Of a DNA stretch of 64,000 nt, positions 41,933 through 49,607 are shown in pieces; the first letter of the stretch is position 1; the number at the start of each line of letters is the position of its first letter. This DNA is from Actinomadura luteofluorescens (GTDB lineage: Bacteria > Actinomycetota > Actinomycetes > Streptosporangiales > Streptosporangiaceae), in contig NZ_JACCBA010000001.1 of assembly GCF_013409365.1 (NCBI RefSeq), positions 2,542,001 through 2,606,000 of the forward strand, in the 5' to 3' direction. Position numbers and translations under genes: made by a program. The notes beneath the pieces were generated by a model, which made no database searches, was not told where the DNA came from, and saw only the letters and a program-made list of their open reading frames with translations.

Positions 41933-41967
41933 GGGGCCCCGCGCACTGATGAGGTGTGCGGGGCCCC
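41933..41967. terminator. Strong bidirectional terminator after ABC1 gene
   Basis: Arms GGGGCCCCGCGCAC and GTGTGCGGGGCCCC pair with one mismatch around 7 nt, 22 nt after the ABC1 stop. A second bulged hairpin follows at about 41975-42006. No gene lies between here and 42124. Confidence 0.75.
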
Positions 41968-42123
41968 GCTCTTCGCGCGGTCCGGTGAGTGGGCCACCGG
42001 ACGCGCTCCACGCGCCCGCCGGGAGGCGTGCCGTCCGCCAAACCATCCAAGAAAGAACGGACGGCGGCCTGCGACCCGCGGGCTCCACGCCTGTCAGTCC
42101 TGCGTCATCTCCCCGTTCGTGCG

Positions 42124-42360
42124 TCAGTCCCGGTGCCGCGGCCGCTGCGGGTGCGCGTACGCGTCACCGCCCGCGGTGGGGGCGAGCAGCACGCGCCGCA
42201 CCCGCGACGCCCTCGTCCGCGCCTCCCGACGGGCGCGCCTGAGCGCGACCACACGGGCGGCGAGCTCGTCGGGCGCGGTCGCCGGTATTCGCTCCCGGGA
42301 CAGGTCCTGGCTGAGCAACGTCATCTCGCTGAGCATCGTCATCTCGCTGAGCATCGTCAT
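42124..42360 (-). CDS. Small arginine-rich protein with N-terminal tandem hexapeptide repeat
   Basis: This 78-residue protein starts with MTMLSE repeated twice and a diverged third copy (MTLLSQ), followed by LSRERIPATAPDELAARVV and an Arg-rich tail (RRARREARTRASRVRR). A good RBS (GAGGAG, 6 nt upstream) supports the first ATG. It lies 98 nt after whiB7 on the same strand, so it may be cotranscribed or processed from the whiB7 transcript. Family not recognised; small basic proteins in this position occur in relatives. Confidence 0.6.
   Translation of the reverse strand: MTMLSEMTMLSEMTLLSQDLSRERIPATAPDELAARVVALRRARREARTRASRVRRVLLAPTAGGDAYAHPQRPRHRD
42307..42360 (-). repeat. 18-bp tandem repeat at gene start (3 copies)
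   Basis: Two exact copies of ATGACGATGCTCAGCGAG (minus strand) at 42343-42360 and 42325-42342 and a third copy with two mismatches at 42307-42324. Each begins with ATG, so the start region contains a repeated start-codon unit encoding MTMLSE. Confidence 0.8.
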
Positions 42361-42380
42361 CTCGTTCTCCTCGGCCGCCC

Positions 42381-42414
42381 GGAGGCGCGGTCCCCGCGCG
42401 GGGGCCGCGCCTCC
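42381..42414. other. Long GC hairpin between whiB7 and the small basic gene
   Basis: Arms GGAGGCGCGG (42381-42390) and CCGCGCCTCC (42405-42414) enclose a smaller CCCC/GGGG stem. It lies in the 98-nt gap and could be a partial terminator or RNA processing signal. Role is inferred only. Confidence 0.45.
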
Positions 42415-42458
42415 GGGGTCGGTCCGGCCGATCATCGGCGTGGCGGGCATCGTCGCCC

Positions 42459-42746
42459 TCACACCGTCACTTCGTCGGGCCGCGGGTGCTTGCGCGGGCG
42501 GCCGCGCGGCCGCTTGCGCGGCACGATCACACCGCGGACGAACAGTTCGCCGCCCCAGACACCCCAGGGCTCCTTGCGCTCCAGCGCCCCGGCGAGGCAC
42601 TCCTTGCGGAGCGGGCACTCCAGGCACAGGGCCTTGGCGAGCTCGACGTCGGCGGGAGCCTCGGCGAAGAACAGCTCCGGGTCGGTCCGGCACGGAAGCG
42701 TGAGGTCCTCCTCGCTTACTGCGAGAGCCCCCTGCATCACAGTCAC
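42459..42746 (-). CDS. whiB7: WhiB7/WblC iron-sulphur transcriptional activator
   Basis: This 95-residue protein has the four WhiB cysteines (C19, C41, C44, C50) for a 4Fe-4S cluster, the turn EPWGVWGG (59-66) and a C-terminal AT-hook RGRPRK (81-86). The AT-hook distinguishes WhiB7 from other WhiB proteins. WhiB7 binds the primary sigma factor and activates multi-drug intrinsic resistance genes, including itself, when translation is inhibited. GTG 42746 fits the family N-terminus; an in-frame ATG at 42737 is an alternative. The long upstream region carries leader peptide, terminator and promoter signals (see separate entries). Confidence 0.95.
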   Translation of the reverse strand: MTVMQGALAVSEEDLTLPCRTDPELFFAEAPADVELAKALCLECPLRKECLAGALERKEPWGVWGGELFVRGVIVPRKRPRGRPRKHPRPDEVTV

Positions 42747-42791
42747 CCTTGTTCCTCTCGTTGGATCTCAACGGGCGTGTCGGTGGGTCTG

Positions 42792-42835
42792 GACAAAGAA
42801 GAAGGCCGCGGATCCGGTGTCTGGATCCGCGGCCT
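42792..42835 (-). terminator. Intrinsic terminator (attenuator) in whiB7 leader
   Basis: A 13-bp stem (arms GGATCCGCGGCC and GGCCGCGGATCC, loop of 7) at 42803-42835 is followed on the transcript by TTCTTCTTTGTCC. It sits about 57 nt before the whiB7 GTG and 21 nt after the leader-peptide stop, the layout of a ribosome-controlled attenuator. Confidence 0.85.
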
Positions 42836-42844
42836 GGGGGCTTG

Positions 42845-42865
42845 CCGGTCTTCGTTCTAGACCGG
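42845..42865 (-). other. Hairpin overlapping leader-peptide stop codon
   Basis: Perfect 7-bp arms CCGGTCT and AGACCGG around a 7-nt loop. The leader-peptide TAG (42857-42859) lies partly inside this hairpin, so a ribosome at the end of the peptide would prevent it from forming. It may be the anti-terminator-competing structure of the attenuator. Confidence 0.6.
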
Positions 42866-42949
42866 TCGTCGCCTCCAGGGATACGGACCCGACACGCCAC
42901 CCGTGAAGGTGACGCCCGTGTGGGCCGTGGCCGGAGCCGGAGCGCTCAT
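42857..42949 (-). CDS. whiB7 leader peptide (uORF, 30 aa)
   Basis: The 30-codon open frame starts ATG-AGC and ends GPYPWRRRPV before TAG. Leader peptides of whiB7/wblC genes end in similar Trp/Arg/Pro-rich stretches; ribosome stalling or slowing there controls the downstream terminator. The RBS is weak (GAGG only 2 nt from the ATG). The peptide is not expected to have a separate function. No other gene lies in the leader region 42950-43467. Confidence 0.7.
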   Translation of the reverse strand: MSAPAPATAHTGVTFTGGVSGPYPWRRRPV

Positions 42950-43330
42950 GTCCTCGACGAGGTGTTCGAGGACACTGCACCCCTGGTCGTCCTGGATTCG
43001 CTGCTCGAAGCGCAGATCACGCAGATTCGTGCCGCGCAGCCCGCGCTCGTCGCGCCGCCACATGCCGCGCTCACGCTGTCGCGGCGCGGACGTCTCGACG
43101 ACGGACGCCTCGAGATACGCGACGGACTCGCCGGGCTTCGAGAGACGGGTCATCGGGGCGCGGGACACGGAGGTGCCGAGCATCGAGGTGCCGGGGCAGG
43201 CCGCGGTCCAGGACGACGCGGATTTGATCAACGTGTTGCTCACCGGACTGCACACCACCTCTCTGGCTCCTCGGGCCGGGGCCGGCGGATTCAAGATCCA
43301 CACCGGACGGCCGGTTGATTGCTCGCGTTG

Positions 43331-43369
43331 AGCGTACGGCGACTCCGCCGAATCAAGCAAGATATTTTT
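43331..43369 (-). promoter_or_regulatory. Predicted WhiB7-autoregulated promoter
   Basis: On the minus strand, AAAAAT is followed by 3 nt, TTGCTT (-35, 43355-43360), an 18-bp spacer and TACGCT (-10, 43331-43336). The AT-rich element 3 nt upstream of the -35 is the described recognition element of the WhiB7-SigA complex. Transcription would start near 43324, giving a leader of about 580 nt. Confidence 0.75.
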
Positions 43370-43467
43370 GACCTGCGGTTTCGTGGGGGACTTCACCCTC
43401 GTTCCGCCGAACCCGGGACGCCCCGCGAGCGTCGAAGCTCCCGGGAGCCTCGTACGGAACGATCATC

Positions 43468-44358
43468 TCACGGACGGGTCCGCGGACGCTCGCGCTCGGT
43501 GTCGGAGACCCGGACGAGGCCCTCCTGCATGACCGACACGACCAGTTCCCCCGAGCGGGTGAACACCTGCCCGCGGGCGAGCCCGCGGGCGCCGCCGGCG
43601 AACGGCGTGTCCTGGTAGTACAGCAGCCAGTCGTCGGCGCGGAACGGCCGGTGGAACCACATCGCGTGGTCGAGGCTGGCGCCCATCGTCCGCTTGTCGC
43701 CCCAGGCCAGCCCGTGGTTGAGCAGGACGGTGTCGAGCAGCGTCATGTCCGAGGCGTAGGTCATCAGGCACACGTGCAGCAGCGGGTCGTGCGGCAGCTC
43801 GCCGTCCACCTTCAGCCACACCTTCGACTCGGGCGTGGCGAGGGCGGGGTCCTTGGCCGCCTCCCACGTCAGCGGCGTCGCGTGCCGGATGTCGAACGGG
43901 CGGCGGGTGACGAACTCGCGCGCGCCGACCTCGCCGAACAGCGGCGTGAGGCGGGTCAGGCCGTCCGGCAGCGTCTCCGGCGCCGGGGCGTCCGGCATCG
44001 GGGCCTGGTGGGACGGTCCGTCCTCGTGGATCTGGAACGACGCCGACAGCGTGAAGATCGCCTTGCCGTGCTGGACGGCGGTGACGCGGCGGGTGGTGAA
44101 GGACCGCCCGTCCCGGACCCGGTCGACGGTGTAGACGAGCGGGACCAGCGGATCGCCGGGCCGGATGAAGTAGGCGTGCAGCGAGTGGACGGGCCGGTTG
44201 GCGGGGACGGTGCGCCCGGCGGCGACGAGCGCCTGCCCGGCCACCTGCCCCCCGAACACGCGCTGCCGCCGCTCCTCGGGGCTGCGGCCGCGGAAGATGT
44301 CGTTCTCGATCTGCTCCAGGTCGAGCAGGTCCAGCAGTGCCTTCAGCGATTCCTTCAC
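43468..44358 (-). CDS. tesB: Acyl-CoA thioesterase II (TesB)
   Basis: This 296-residue protein is a double-hotdog acyl-CoA thioesterase: VFGGQVAGQALVAAGRTV and HSLHAYFIRPGDP in the first hotdog, and MTYASDMTLLDTVLL, SLDHAMWFHRPFRADDWLLY and YYQDTPFAGGARGLARGQVF in the second. It hydrolyses medium and long acyl-CoA to free acid. The family length (about 285) matches. It is upstream of the whiB7 promoter on the same strand and is separated from the helicase gene by 53 nt. Confidence 0.94.
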   Translation of the reverse strand: MKESLKALLDLLDLEQIENDIFRGRSPEERRQRVFGGQVAGQALVAAGRTVPANRPVHSLHAYFIRPGDPLVPLVYTVDRVRDGRSFTTRRVTAVQHGKAIFTLSASFQIHEDGPSHQAPMPDAPAPETLPDGLTRLTPLFGEVGAREFVTRRPFDIRHATPLTWEAAKDPALATPESKVWLKVDGELPHDPLLHVCLMTYASDMTLLDTVLLNHGLAWGDKRTMGASLDHAMWFHRPFRADDWLLYYQDTPFAGGARGLARGQVFTRSGELVVSVMQEGLVRVSDTERERPRTRP

Positions 44359-44411
44359 GGCGGCCAGTCTTCCCTATCGGCACGAGTGAGCCGCGTCTCA
44401 CCCCGGTGGTG

Positions 44412-46478
44412 TCAGTGCCCGCAGAGGCCTAGGACGGCGTCGCCGTAGCGGTCGAGCTTGACCCTGCCGACGCCGGGGATGCCGGCCAGGTCCTCCAGGG
44501 ACTCGGGGGCGTGCTCGGCGATCGCCTGGAGCGTCGCGTCGGTGAACACCACGTACGCGGGCACCTTCTGCTCGGCCGACACCCCGGCGCGCCACTCCCT
44601 GAGCGCGAGGAGGAGCTCCTCGTTCAGCTCGGAGGGGCAGTCCTCGCAGCGGCCGAGCTTGCGCTCGACGGCGGCGGTCAGCGGGCGCCCGCAGACGCGG
44701 CACGGCTGCGGCCCCTTGGCGGGACGCCGCTTCGACCGGTCGACGCGCGCGGGCGTGTGCGTGGTGGTCTTGCCGGTCAGGCCGTCGAGGAAGCGGGACG
44801 GGCGGCGCGCCTGCGTCCCGCCGGGCGAGCGGGCCAGCGCCCACGACAGGTTCAGGTGCACGCGGGCCCGCGTCACGCCGACGTACAGGAGGCGGCGCTC
44901 CTCCTCGATCTGCTCGGGCGTCTTGGCGTAGACGATGGGCAGCGTGCCCTCGGCCAGCCCGACGAGGAACACCGCGTCCCACTCCAGGCCCTTGGCGGCG
45001 TGCAGCGACGCGAGCGTGACGCCCTCCAGCGGCGGCGCGTGCTGCGCGGCGGCGCGCTCCTCCAGCTCGGAGACGAAGTCGGGGAGCCCGGCCCCGGGGT
45101 TGTCGGCGGCCATGTCCTCGGCGAGCTGCGCCAGCGCCGCGAGCGACTCCCAGCGCGCGCGGGCCGCGCCCGCGCCCTCGGGCGGCCGGTCGGAGAAACC
45201 CGCCCCGCTCAGGACGTGCCGGACGGTCTGGATCAGCCCCATCCCGTCGGTCTCGGCGTCGGCGCCCGCCCGGGCCGCGCCGCGCAGCCGGACCACCGCC
45301 TCGCGCACCTCGGGCCGCTCGAAGAAGCGCTCCGCGCCGCGCAGCACGTACGGGACGCCGACGGCCGCGAGCGCCGACTCGTACGTCTCGGACTGCGCGT
45401 TGATGCGGTACAGGATCGCGATCTCCCGCGCGGGGACGCCCTCCTCGATGAGCTTGCGGGCCCGCCGGGCGGCGTCGTCGGCCTCGGCGACCTCGTCGTC
45501 GTACTCGTTGAACACGGGCTCGGGCCCGTTCTCGCGCTGCGCGACCAGCTCCAGCCTGTACCGCGCGCCCCGCGCCTGCCCGATCACCCCGTTCGCCAGC
45601 CGGACGACCTGCGGCGTCGAGCGGTAGTCGCGGACGAGCCTGACGATCTTGGCGTCCGGGTGCTCGCGGGTGAAGTCGAGCAGGTGGGAGGGGGACGCGC
45701 CGGTGAAGGAGTAGATCGTCTGGTTGGGGTCGCCGACGACGCACAGGTCGTCGCGGTCGCCGAGCCAGGTGTCGAGCAGCATCTTCTGCAGCGGGTTGAC
45801 GTCCTGGAACTCGTCGACGACGAAGTACCGGTACTGCTCGCGGACCTGGTTGGCGACCTCGCGGTGCTCGGTGAGGACGGCGGCGGTCAGCTCCAGCATG
45901 CCCTCGAAGTCGAGCAGGTTGCGCTCGCGCCTGAGCTGCTCGTACATCGCGTAGACGCGGGCCACGTCGACGACCTCGGCGGGCGGGCGGCGGCCCGCCT
46001 TCACGACGGCGGCCGGGTAGTCCTCGGGGCGGTTCTGGGTGACCTTCGCCCACTCGATCTCGCCCGCGACGTCGCGCAGCTCCGTGCGGCCGAGCGTGAG
46101 CCGGCACGCCCGCGCCGCGTCCGCGACCAGCCCGATCTTCGAGTCGACGATCTTCGGCGGCTCGCCGCCGACGACGCGCGGCCAGAAGTAGTGGAGCTGC
46201 CGCAGCGCGGCCGCGTGGAACGTGCGGGCCTGCACGCCGGGCGCGCCGAGCTGGCGCAGCCGGCTGCGCAGCTCCCCCGCCGCCCGTGTGGTGAACGTCA
46301 CGGCGAGCACCCGCTGCGGCGTCACGACGCCGGTGAGGGTGGCGTAGGCGATCCGGTGGGTGATGGCCCTGGTCTTGCCCGTCCCGGCGCCCGCGAGGAC
46401 GCACACCGGGCCCTTCACCGCCTCGGCGACCGCCCGCTGCTCGGGGTCGAGTCCCTCCAGCACCGACTCAGCTGACAT
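44412..46478 (-). CDS. uvrD2: UvrD2-type superfamily I DNA helicase
   Basis: This 688-residue helicase has all SF1A motifs: GAGTGKT (I), VDEFQDVN (II), GDPNQTIYSFTGAS (III), YRSTPQVV (IV), and LASLHAAKGLEWD and YVGVTRAR (V-VI). After the motor come a four-cysteine element (CRVCG...CEDC) and an HRDC domain around SLEDLAGIPGVGRVKLDRYG. That combination defines actinobacterial UvrD2. It unwinds DNA in repair. ATG 46478 gives the family-length N-terminus. The gene is divergent from mrx1, as in mycobacteria. Confidence 0.94.
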   Translation of the reverse strand: MSAESVLEGLDPEQRAVAEAVKGPVCVLAGAGTGKTRAITHRIAYATLTGVVTPQRVLAVTFTTRAAGELRSRLRQLGAPGVQARTFHAAALRQLHYFWPRVVGGEPPKIVDSKIGLVADAARACRLTLGRTELRDVAGEIEWAKVTQNRPEDYPAAVVKAGRRPPAEVVDVARVYAMYEQLRRERNLLDFEGMLELTAAVLTEHREVANQVREQYRYFVVDEFQDVNPLQKMLLDTWLGDRDDLCVVGDPNQTIYSFTGASPSHLLDFTREHPDAKIVRLVRDYRSTPQVVRLANGVIGQARGARYRLELVAQRENGPEPVFNEYDDEVAEADDAARRARKLIEEGVPAREIAILYRINAQSETYESALAAVGVPYVLRGAERFFERPEVREAVVRLRGAARAGADAETDGMGLIQTVRHVLSGAGFSDRPPEGAGAARARWESLAALAQLAEDMAADNPGAGLPDFVSELEERAAAQHAPPLEGVTLASLHAAKGLEWDAVFLVGLAEGTLPIVYAKTPEQIEEERRLLYVGVTRARVHLNLSWALARSPGGTQARRPSRFLDGLTGKTTTHTPARVDRSKRRPAKGPQPCRVCGRPLTAAVERKLGRCEDCPSELNEELLLALREWRAGVSAEQKVPAYVVFTDATLQAIAEHAPESLEDLAGIPGVGRVKLDRYGDAVLGLCGH

Positions 46479-46606
46479 TCCCCCATACTCGCAGCCCGCC
46501 CCACCTGTATCAGCCATCCCGCCGCCTGTGGACAGCGCGGAATGGGAAACGGCTGTCTACTGTTCTTGCGGAGGCACACCCCCGAGCGCAAGGAGACGCG
46601 GAAGCG

Positions 46607-46897
46607 ATGGCGACGCCGACGACCGACCGGGCCAAGGGCGCGGCCGGCCAGCTCACCATGTACACCACGACCTGGTGCGGGTTCTGCCGGCGGCTGAAGA
46701 GCCAGCTGGCCCGGGACGGCATCCAGATGGTGGAGGTCGACATCGAGCGCGACCCCGCGGCAGCCGAGTTCGTGATGAGCGTGAACGGCGGGAACCAGAC
46801 GGTCCCGACCCTGGTGTTCCCCGACGGCACGGCCGCGACCAACCCCAGCGCCAAGGAGGTCAAGCGCCGCCTCGCCCAGATCGCCGACGCGGGCTGA
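46607..46897 (+). CDS. mrx1: Mycoredoxin (glutaredoxin-like)
   Basis: This 96-residue protein has the redox motif WCGFC in YTTTWCGFCRRLK, then GNQTVPTLVFPDG, the cis-Pro loop of mycoredoxin. It reduces mycothiol-mixed disulphides, taking electrons from mycothiol. The position between uvrD2 and nudC matches Rv3198A. An RBS (AAGGAG) is close to the ATG. A terminator follows. Confidence 0.92.
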   Translation: MATPTTDRAKGAAGQLTMYTTTWCGFCRRLKSQLARDGIQMVEVDIERDPAAAEFVMSVNGGNQTVPTLVFPDGTAATNPSAKEVKRRLAQIADAG

Positions 46898-46910
46898 GAC
46901 CCGAGAAGAA

Positions 46911-46938
46911 GGCCCGCCGACCGTCCGGTCGGCGGGCC
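46911..46938 (+). terminator. Terminator of mrx1
   Basis: A perfect 12-bp stem (GGCCCGCCGACC/GGTCGGCGGGCC, loop GTCC) followed by TCTTC, 14 nt after the mrx1 stop. Confidence 0.85.
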
Positions 46939-47075
46939 TCTTCGCGTGCGCGGGCGCAGCAGTCTTCTAGGAACCTGGCTCGACGGGGCCTCGGCCACGC
47001 GCGCGAACGCGTGACCTGGCCGGTGCAGCGAAGCCGGAGGCGAGCGGAACCGGGCAGATCGCGAAGCGATGCCGC

Positions 47076-47140
47076 GTTCCCCCAGGCCCGGTCACGTAGC
47101 GAGCCGCCAGGCGAGCGAAGTGGGCCGGGCCTGGGGGAAC
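47076..47140. repeat. 16-bp inverted repeat at nudC 3' end
   Basis: Perfect arms GTTCCCCCAGGCCCGG and its complement, separated by 33 nt rich in GCGAGCG/GAAG units, lie 8 nt past the nudC stop. The surrounding 46940-47075 holds similar short units and no gene; it resembles a dispersed intergenic repeat and may act as a terminator. Confidence 0.55.
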
Positions 47141-47147
47141 ACGGCCC

Positions 47148-48077
47148 TTAGAACGGCGGCATGTTGGGGAGTTCGCCGCCGTACCAGCGCATGATGAGCT
47201 GGGCGGCGATGGACAGCGGGCCCGGCGCGACGATCTCGCCCGCGTCGATGGCGGCGCCCAGCTCGTCGCGCGTGTACCAGGCGGCGTCCAGGATCTCCTC
47301 GGGGTCGGGACGCAGCGGGAGGTCCCCGTCGGTCCGGGCGGTGAACCCGAGCATGAGGCTCTGCGGCAGCGGCCACGGCTGGCTGCCGAGGTAGCGCACG
47401 TCACGGACGGGCAGCCCGACCTCCTCCTGCACCTCCCGCGCGACGGCCTGTTCGAGGGACTCGCCCGGTTCGACGAACCCGGCGAGGATCGAGCGGCGGT
47501 CGGCGGGCCACTGCGGGCCGCGGGCCAGCAGCACGCGGTCCGACTCGTCCGTCACCAGCATGATCACGGCGGGGTCGACGCGCGGGAAGTGCTGCGAGCC
47601 GTCCTCGGGGCAGACGCGCACGTGCCCGGCGGACGCCACGCGCGTCCCGGCGCCGCACCGCGGGCAGAACCGGTGCGTGGCGTGCCAGTGCTCCAGGGCG
47701 ACGGCGTGGGTGAGCAGGCCGGAGTCCCGGTCGCCGAGGAGGGCGCCGACCCGGCGGAGCCCGGCCGGCTCCGCCCCCTCGATGACCGGCAGGGGGCCGC
47801 TCACCCCGAAGTGGGCGACGCCGTCGCCGTCGACGCCGAGGAGCCACCGGTCGCCGTCCGGTGCCTGGTCCGGCCGGACGAGGACGAGTGCCGGGGCGGG
47901 CTCGAAGGTGACGAGCGACCGCCCCTCCTGGATGACCAGCACGCGCGTTCCGGGATCCGCCCACGCCTCGTCCAGCCATGCCTCGTCGCGGCGGTTCAGC
48001 GCGACGCGGTCGAGCGTGCCCCGCGCGAGGGCGAGCCACTCCAGCGGGGCGTGCGGCATCTCCTGGGCGTCGGTCAT
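47148..48077 (-). CDS. nudC: NudC-type NAD+ diphosphatase
   Basis: This 309-residue enzyme has the Nudix box GFVEPGESLEQAVAREVQEE and the NADH-pyrophosphatase signature SQPWPLPQS, which together define NudC (NAD(H) hydrolase; also RNA NAD-cap removal). The zinc ribbon is incomplete: FCPRCGAG carries two Cys, but only CPEDG follows, so three of the usual four Cys are visible. Mycobacterial NudC also lacks part of the ribbon. ATG 48077 has GGAGAGGAG upstream. It lies beside mrx1, as in Rv3199c. Confidence 0.93.
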   Translation of the reverse strand: MTDAQEMPHAPLEWLALARGTLDRVALNRRDEAWLDEAWADPGTRVLVIQEGRSLVTFEPAPALVLVRPDQAPDGDRWLLGVDGDGVAHFGVSGPLPVIEGAEPAGLRRVGALLGDRDSGLLTHAVALEHWHATHRFCPRCGAGTRVASAGHVRVCPEDGSQHFPRVDPAVIMLVTDESDRVLLARGPQWPADRRSILAGFVEPGESLEQAVAREVQEEVGLPVRDVRYLGSQPWPLPQSLMLGFTARTDGDLPLRPDPEEILDAAWYTRDELGAAIDAGEIVAPGPLSIAAQLIMRWYGGELPNMPPF

Positions 48078-48097
48078 CGTGCTCCTCTCCGGCGTGT

Positions 48098-49489
48098 TCA
48101 GCGCAGCGCGGCCGCGAGTTCTTCCCACAGGTACGCGGCGGTCTCGGCGCCCTTGAGCAGCAGCGGGACCTCGACCTTCTCGTTGGGGGCGTGGATGCGG
48201 TCGCCGTCCAGCCCGACCGCGACGAAGATCAGTGGGGCGTCCAGGATGTCGGCGAGGTCGGCCTCGGGGCCGCTGCCGCCCTCGCGGGTGAACAGCACCT
48301 CGGTGTCGAACGCGCGCTCCATGGCGCGCCGCGCGGCCTTCACGCCGGGCGAGTCGATCGGCGAGAAGCACGGCCGGACGCCGTTGCCCGGGACGCGGAC
48401 CTCGGCCTGCACGCCGGCCGGCGTCCGCTCGGCGACCCACGCCCTGAACTGCTCCTGGACCGTGCGGGGGTCCTGCCCGGCGACGAGCCGGAACGAGATC
48501 TTGGCGTGCGCCTCGCGGGGGACGATCGTCTTGCCGCCGGGGCCGGTGTGCCCGCCCCACATGCCGTTGATCTCGGCGGTCGGCCGGGCCCAGACGCGTT
48601 CGAGGGTCGTGTAGCCCTTCTCGCCGTGGGCGGCGCGGCTGTTCCCGGCGGTGCGCAGCCACTCGGCCTCGTCGAACGGCAGCCGGGCGAACAGCTCCCG
48701 CTCCTCGTCGCTCAGCGGGACGACGTCGTCGTAGAAGCCGGGGACGGCGACGCGGCCGTCGGCGTCGTGCAGGGCGGCGAGCAGCGAGGCCATCGCGTGG
48801 AGCGGGTTGGGGACGGCGCCGCCGAACGAGCCGGAGTGCAGGTCGCCGTCCGGGCCGCGCAGGGTGACCTCGGCCTCGGCGAGGCCGCGCATGCCGGTGC
48901 ACATCGACGGCACGTCCGCCGCCCACATGGTGGTGTCGCTGATGACGACGGCGTCGCAGGCGAGGCGGTCGCGGTGGGTGCGCAGCAGCTCGGCGAAGTG
49001 CACCGAGCCGGACTCCTCCTCGCCCTCGACCAGCAGCTTGACGGTGACGGGCGGGGCCTGCCGCCCGGACGCGGCGAGCGCCGCGCGGATGCCGAGGGTG
49101 TGGAAGAAGACCTGGCCCTTGTCGTCGGAAGCGCCGCGCCCGACGAGCCGGTCGCCCTTCTCGACGGGCTTGAACGGGTCGGTCTCCCACTCCTCCAGCG
49201 GCTCGACCGGCTGGACGTCGTGGTGGCCGTAGACGACGACCGTCGGGGCCTGCGGGTCCTCGGCGGGCCATTCGGCGAACACCGCCGGCAGGCCGGGGGT
49301 CTCCCAGACCTCGACGGTGGGGAATCCCTGCCCGCGCAGGTAATCGGCGAGCCATCGGGCGGAGGTGCGCACATCCTCGGCGTGCGCCGGGTCCCCGGAG
49401 ATGGACGGGATCGCCAGCCACTCCTTGAGGTCGGCGACGAACCGGTCGCGGTCCGCCTGGATGTAGGCGACTACGTCGTTCACCTGCAT
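48098..49489 (-). CDS. M20-family dipeptidase/carboxypeptidase
   Basis: This 463-residue protein is an M20 metallopeptidase with VVVYGHHDVQPV (His metal ligand), GRGASDDKGQVFFH, EGEEESGS (bridging Glu) and a C-terminal TREGGSGPEADLADIL. It should hydrolyse dipeptides or N-acyl amino acids, with two Zn2+ ions. The ATG at 49489 matches the family start (VVAYIQADRDRFVADL follows); an ATG at 49501 is also possible. It is upstream of nudC on the same strand, with a 20-nt gap, so cotranscription is likely. Confidence 0.92.
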   Translation of the reverse strand: MQVNDVVAYIQADRDRFVADLKEWLAIPSISGDPAHAEDVRTSARWLADYLRGQGFPTVEVWETPGLPAVFAEWPAEDPQAPTVVVYGHHDVQPVEPLEEWETDPFKPVEKGDRLVGRGASDDKGQVFFHTLGIRAALAASGRQAPPVTVKLLVEGEEESGSVHFAELLRTHRDRLACDAVVISDTTMWAADVPSMCTGMRGLAEAEVTLRGPDGDLHSGSFGGAVPNPLHAMASLLAALHDADGRVAVPGFYDDVVPLSDEERELFARLPFDEAEWLRTAGNSRAAHGEKGYTTLERVWARPTAEINGMWGGHTGPGGKTIVPREAHAKISFRLVAGQDPRTVQEQFRAWVAERTPAGVQAEVRVPGNGVRPCFSPIDSPGVKAARRAMERAFDTEVLFTREGGSGPEADLADILDAPLIFVAVGLDGDRIHAPNEKVEVPLLLKGAETAAYLWEELAAALR

Positions 49490-49607
49490 GCCCCTTCGCA
49501 TGTCGTAATGTCGGGCTGAGTGACCTCTGTCTGGGATCTCCAGACGTCCCGACCCCTCGGGTTCCCCGAGACGGACACTCACAGTAAGGGATCCCCTTGC
49601 CTCGATC

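Noticed and set aside
41975..42123. Small ORFs after the ABC1 gene
   Set aside because: No RBS and Arg/Pro/Ala low-complexity translations; the interval mainly holds hairpins.
42903..43331. 142-codon plus-strand frame opposite the whiB7 leader
   Set aside because: No RBS, basic low-complexity sequence and overlap with the promoter and leader elements on the other strand.
42857..43396. 179-codon minus-strand frame across the whiB7 leader
   Set aside because: Only the last 30 codons look like a leader peptide; the rest has no RBS or protein-like composition and extends upstream of the predicted promoter.
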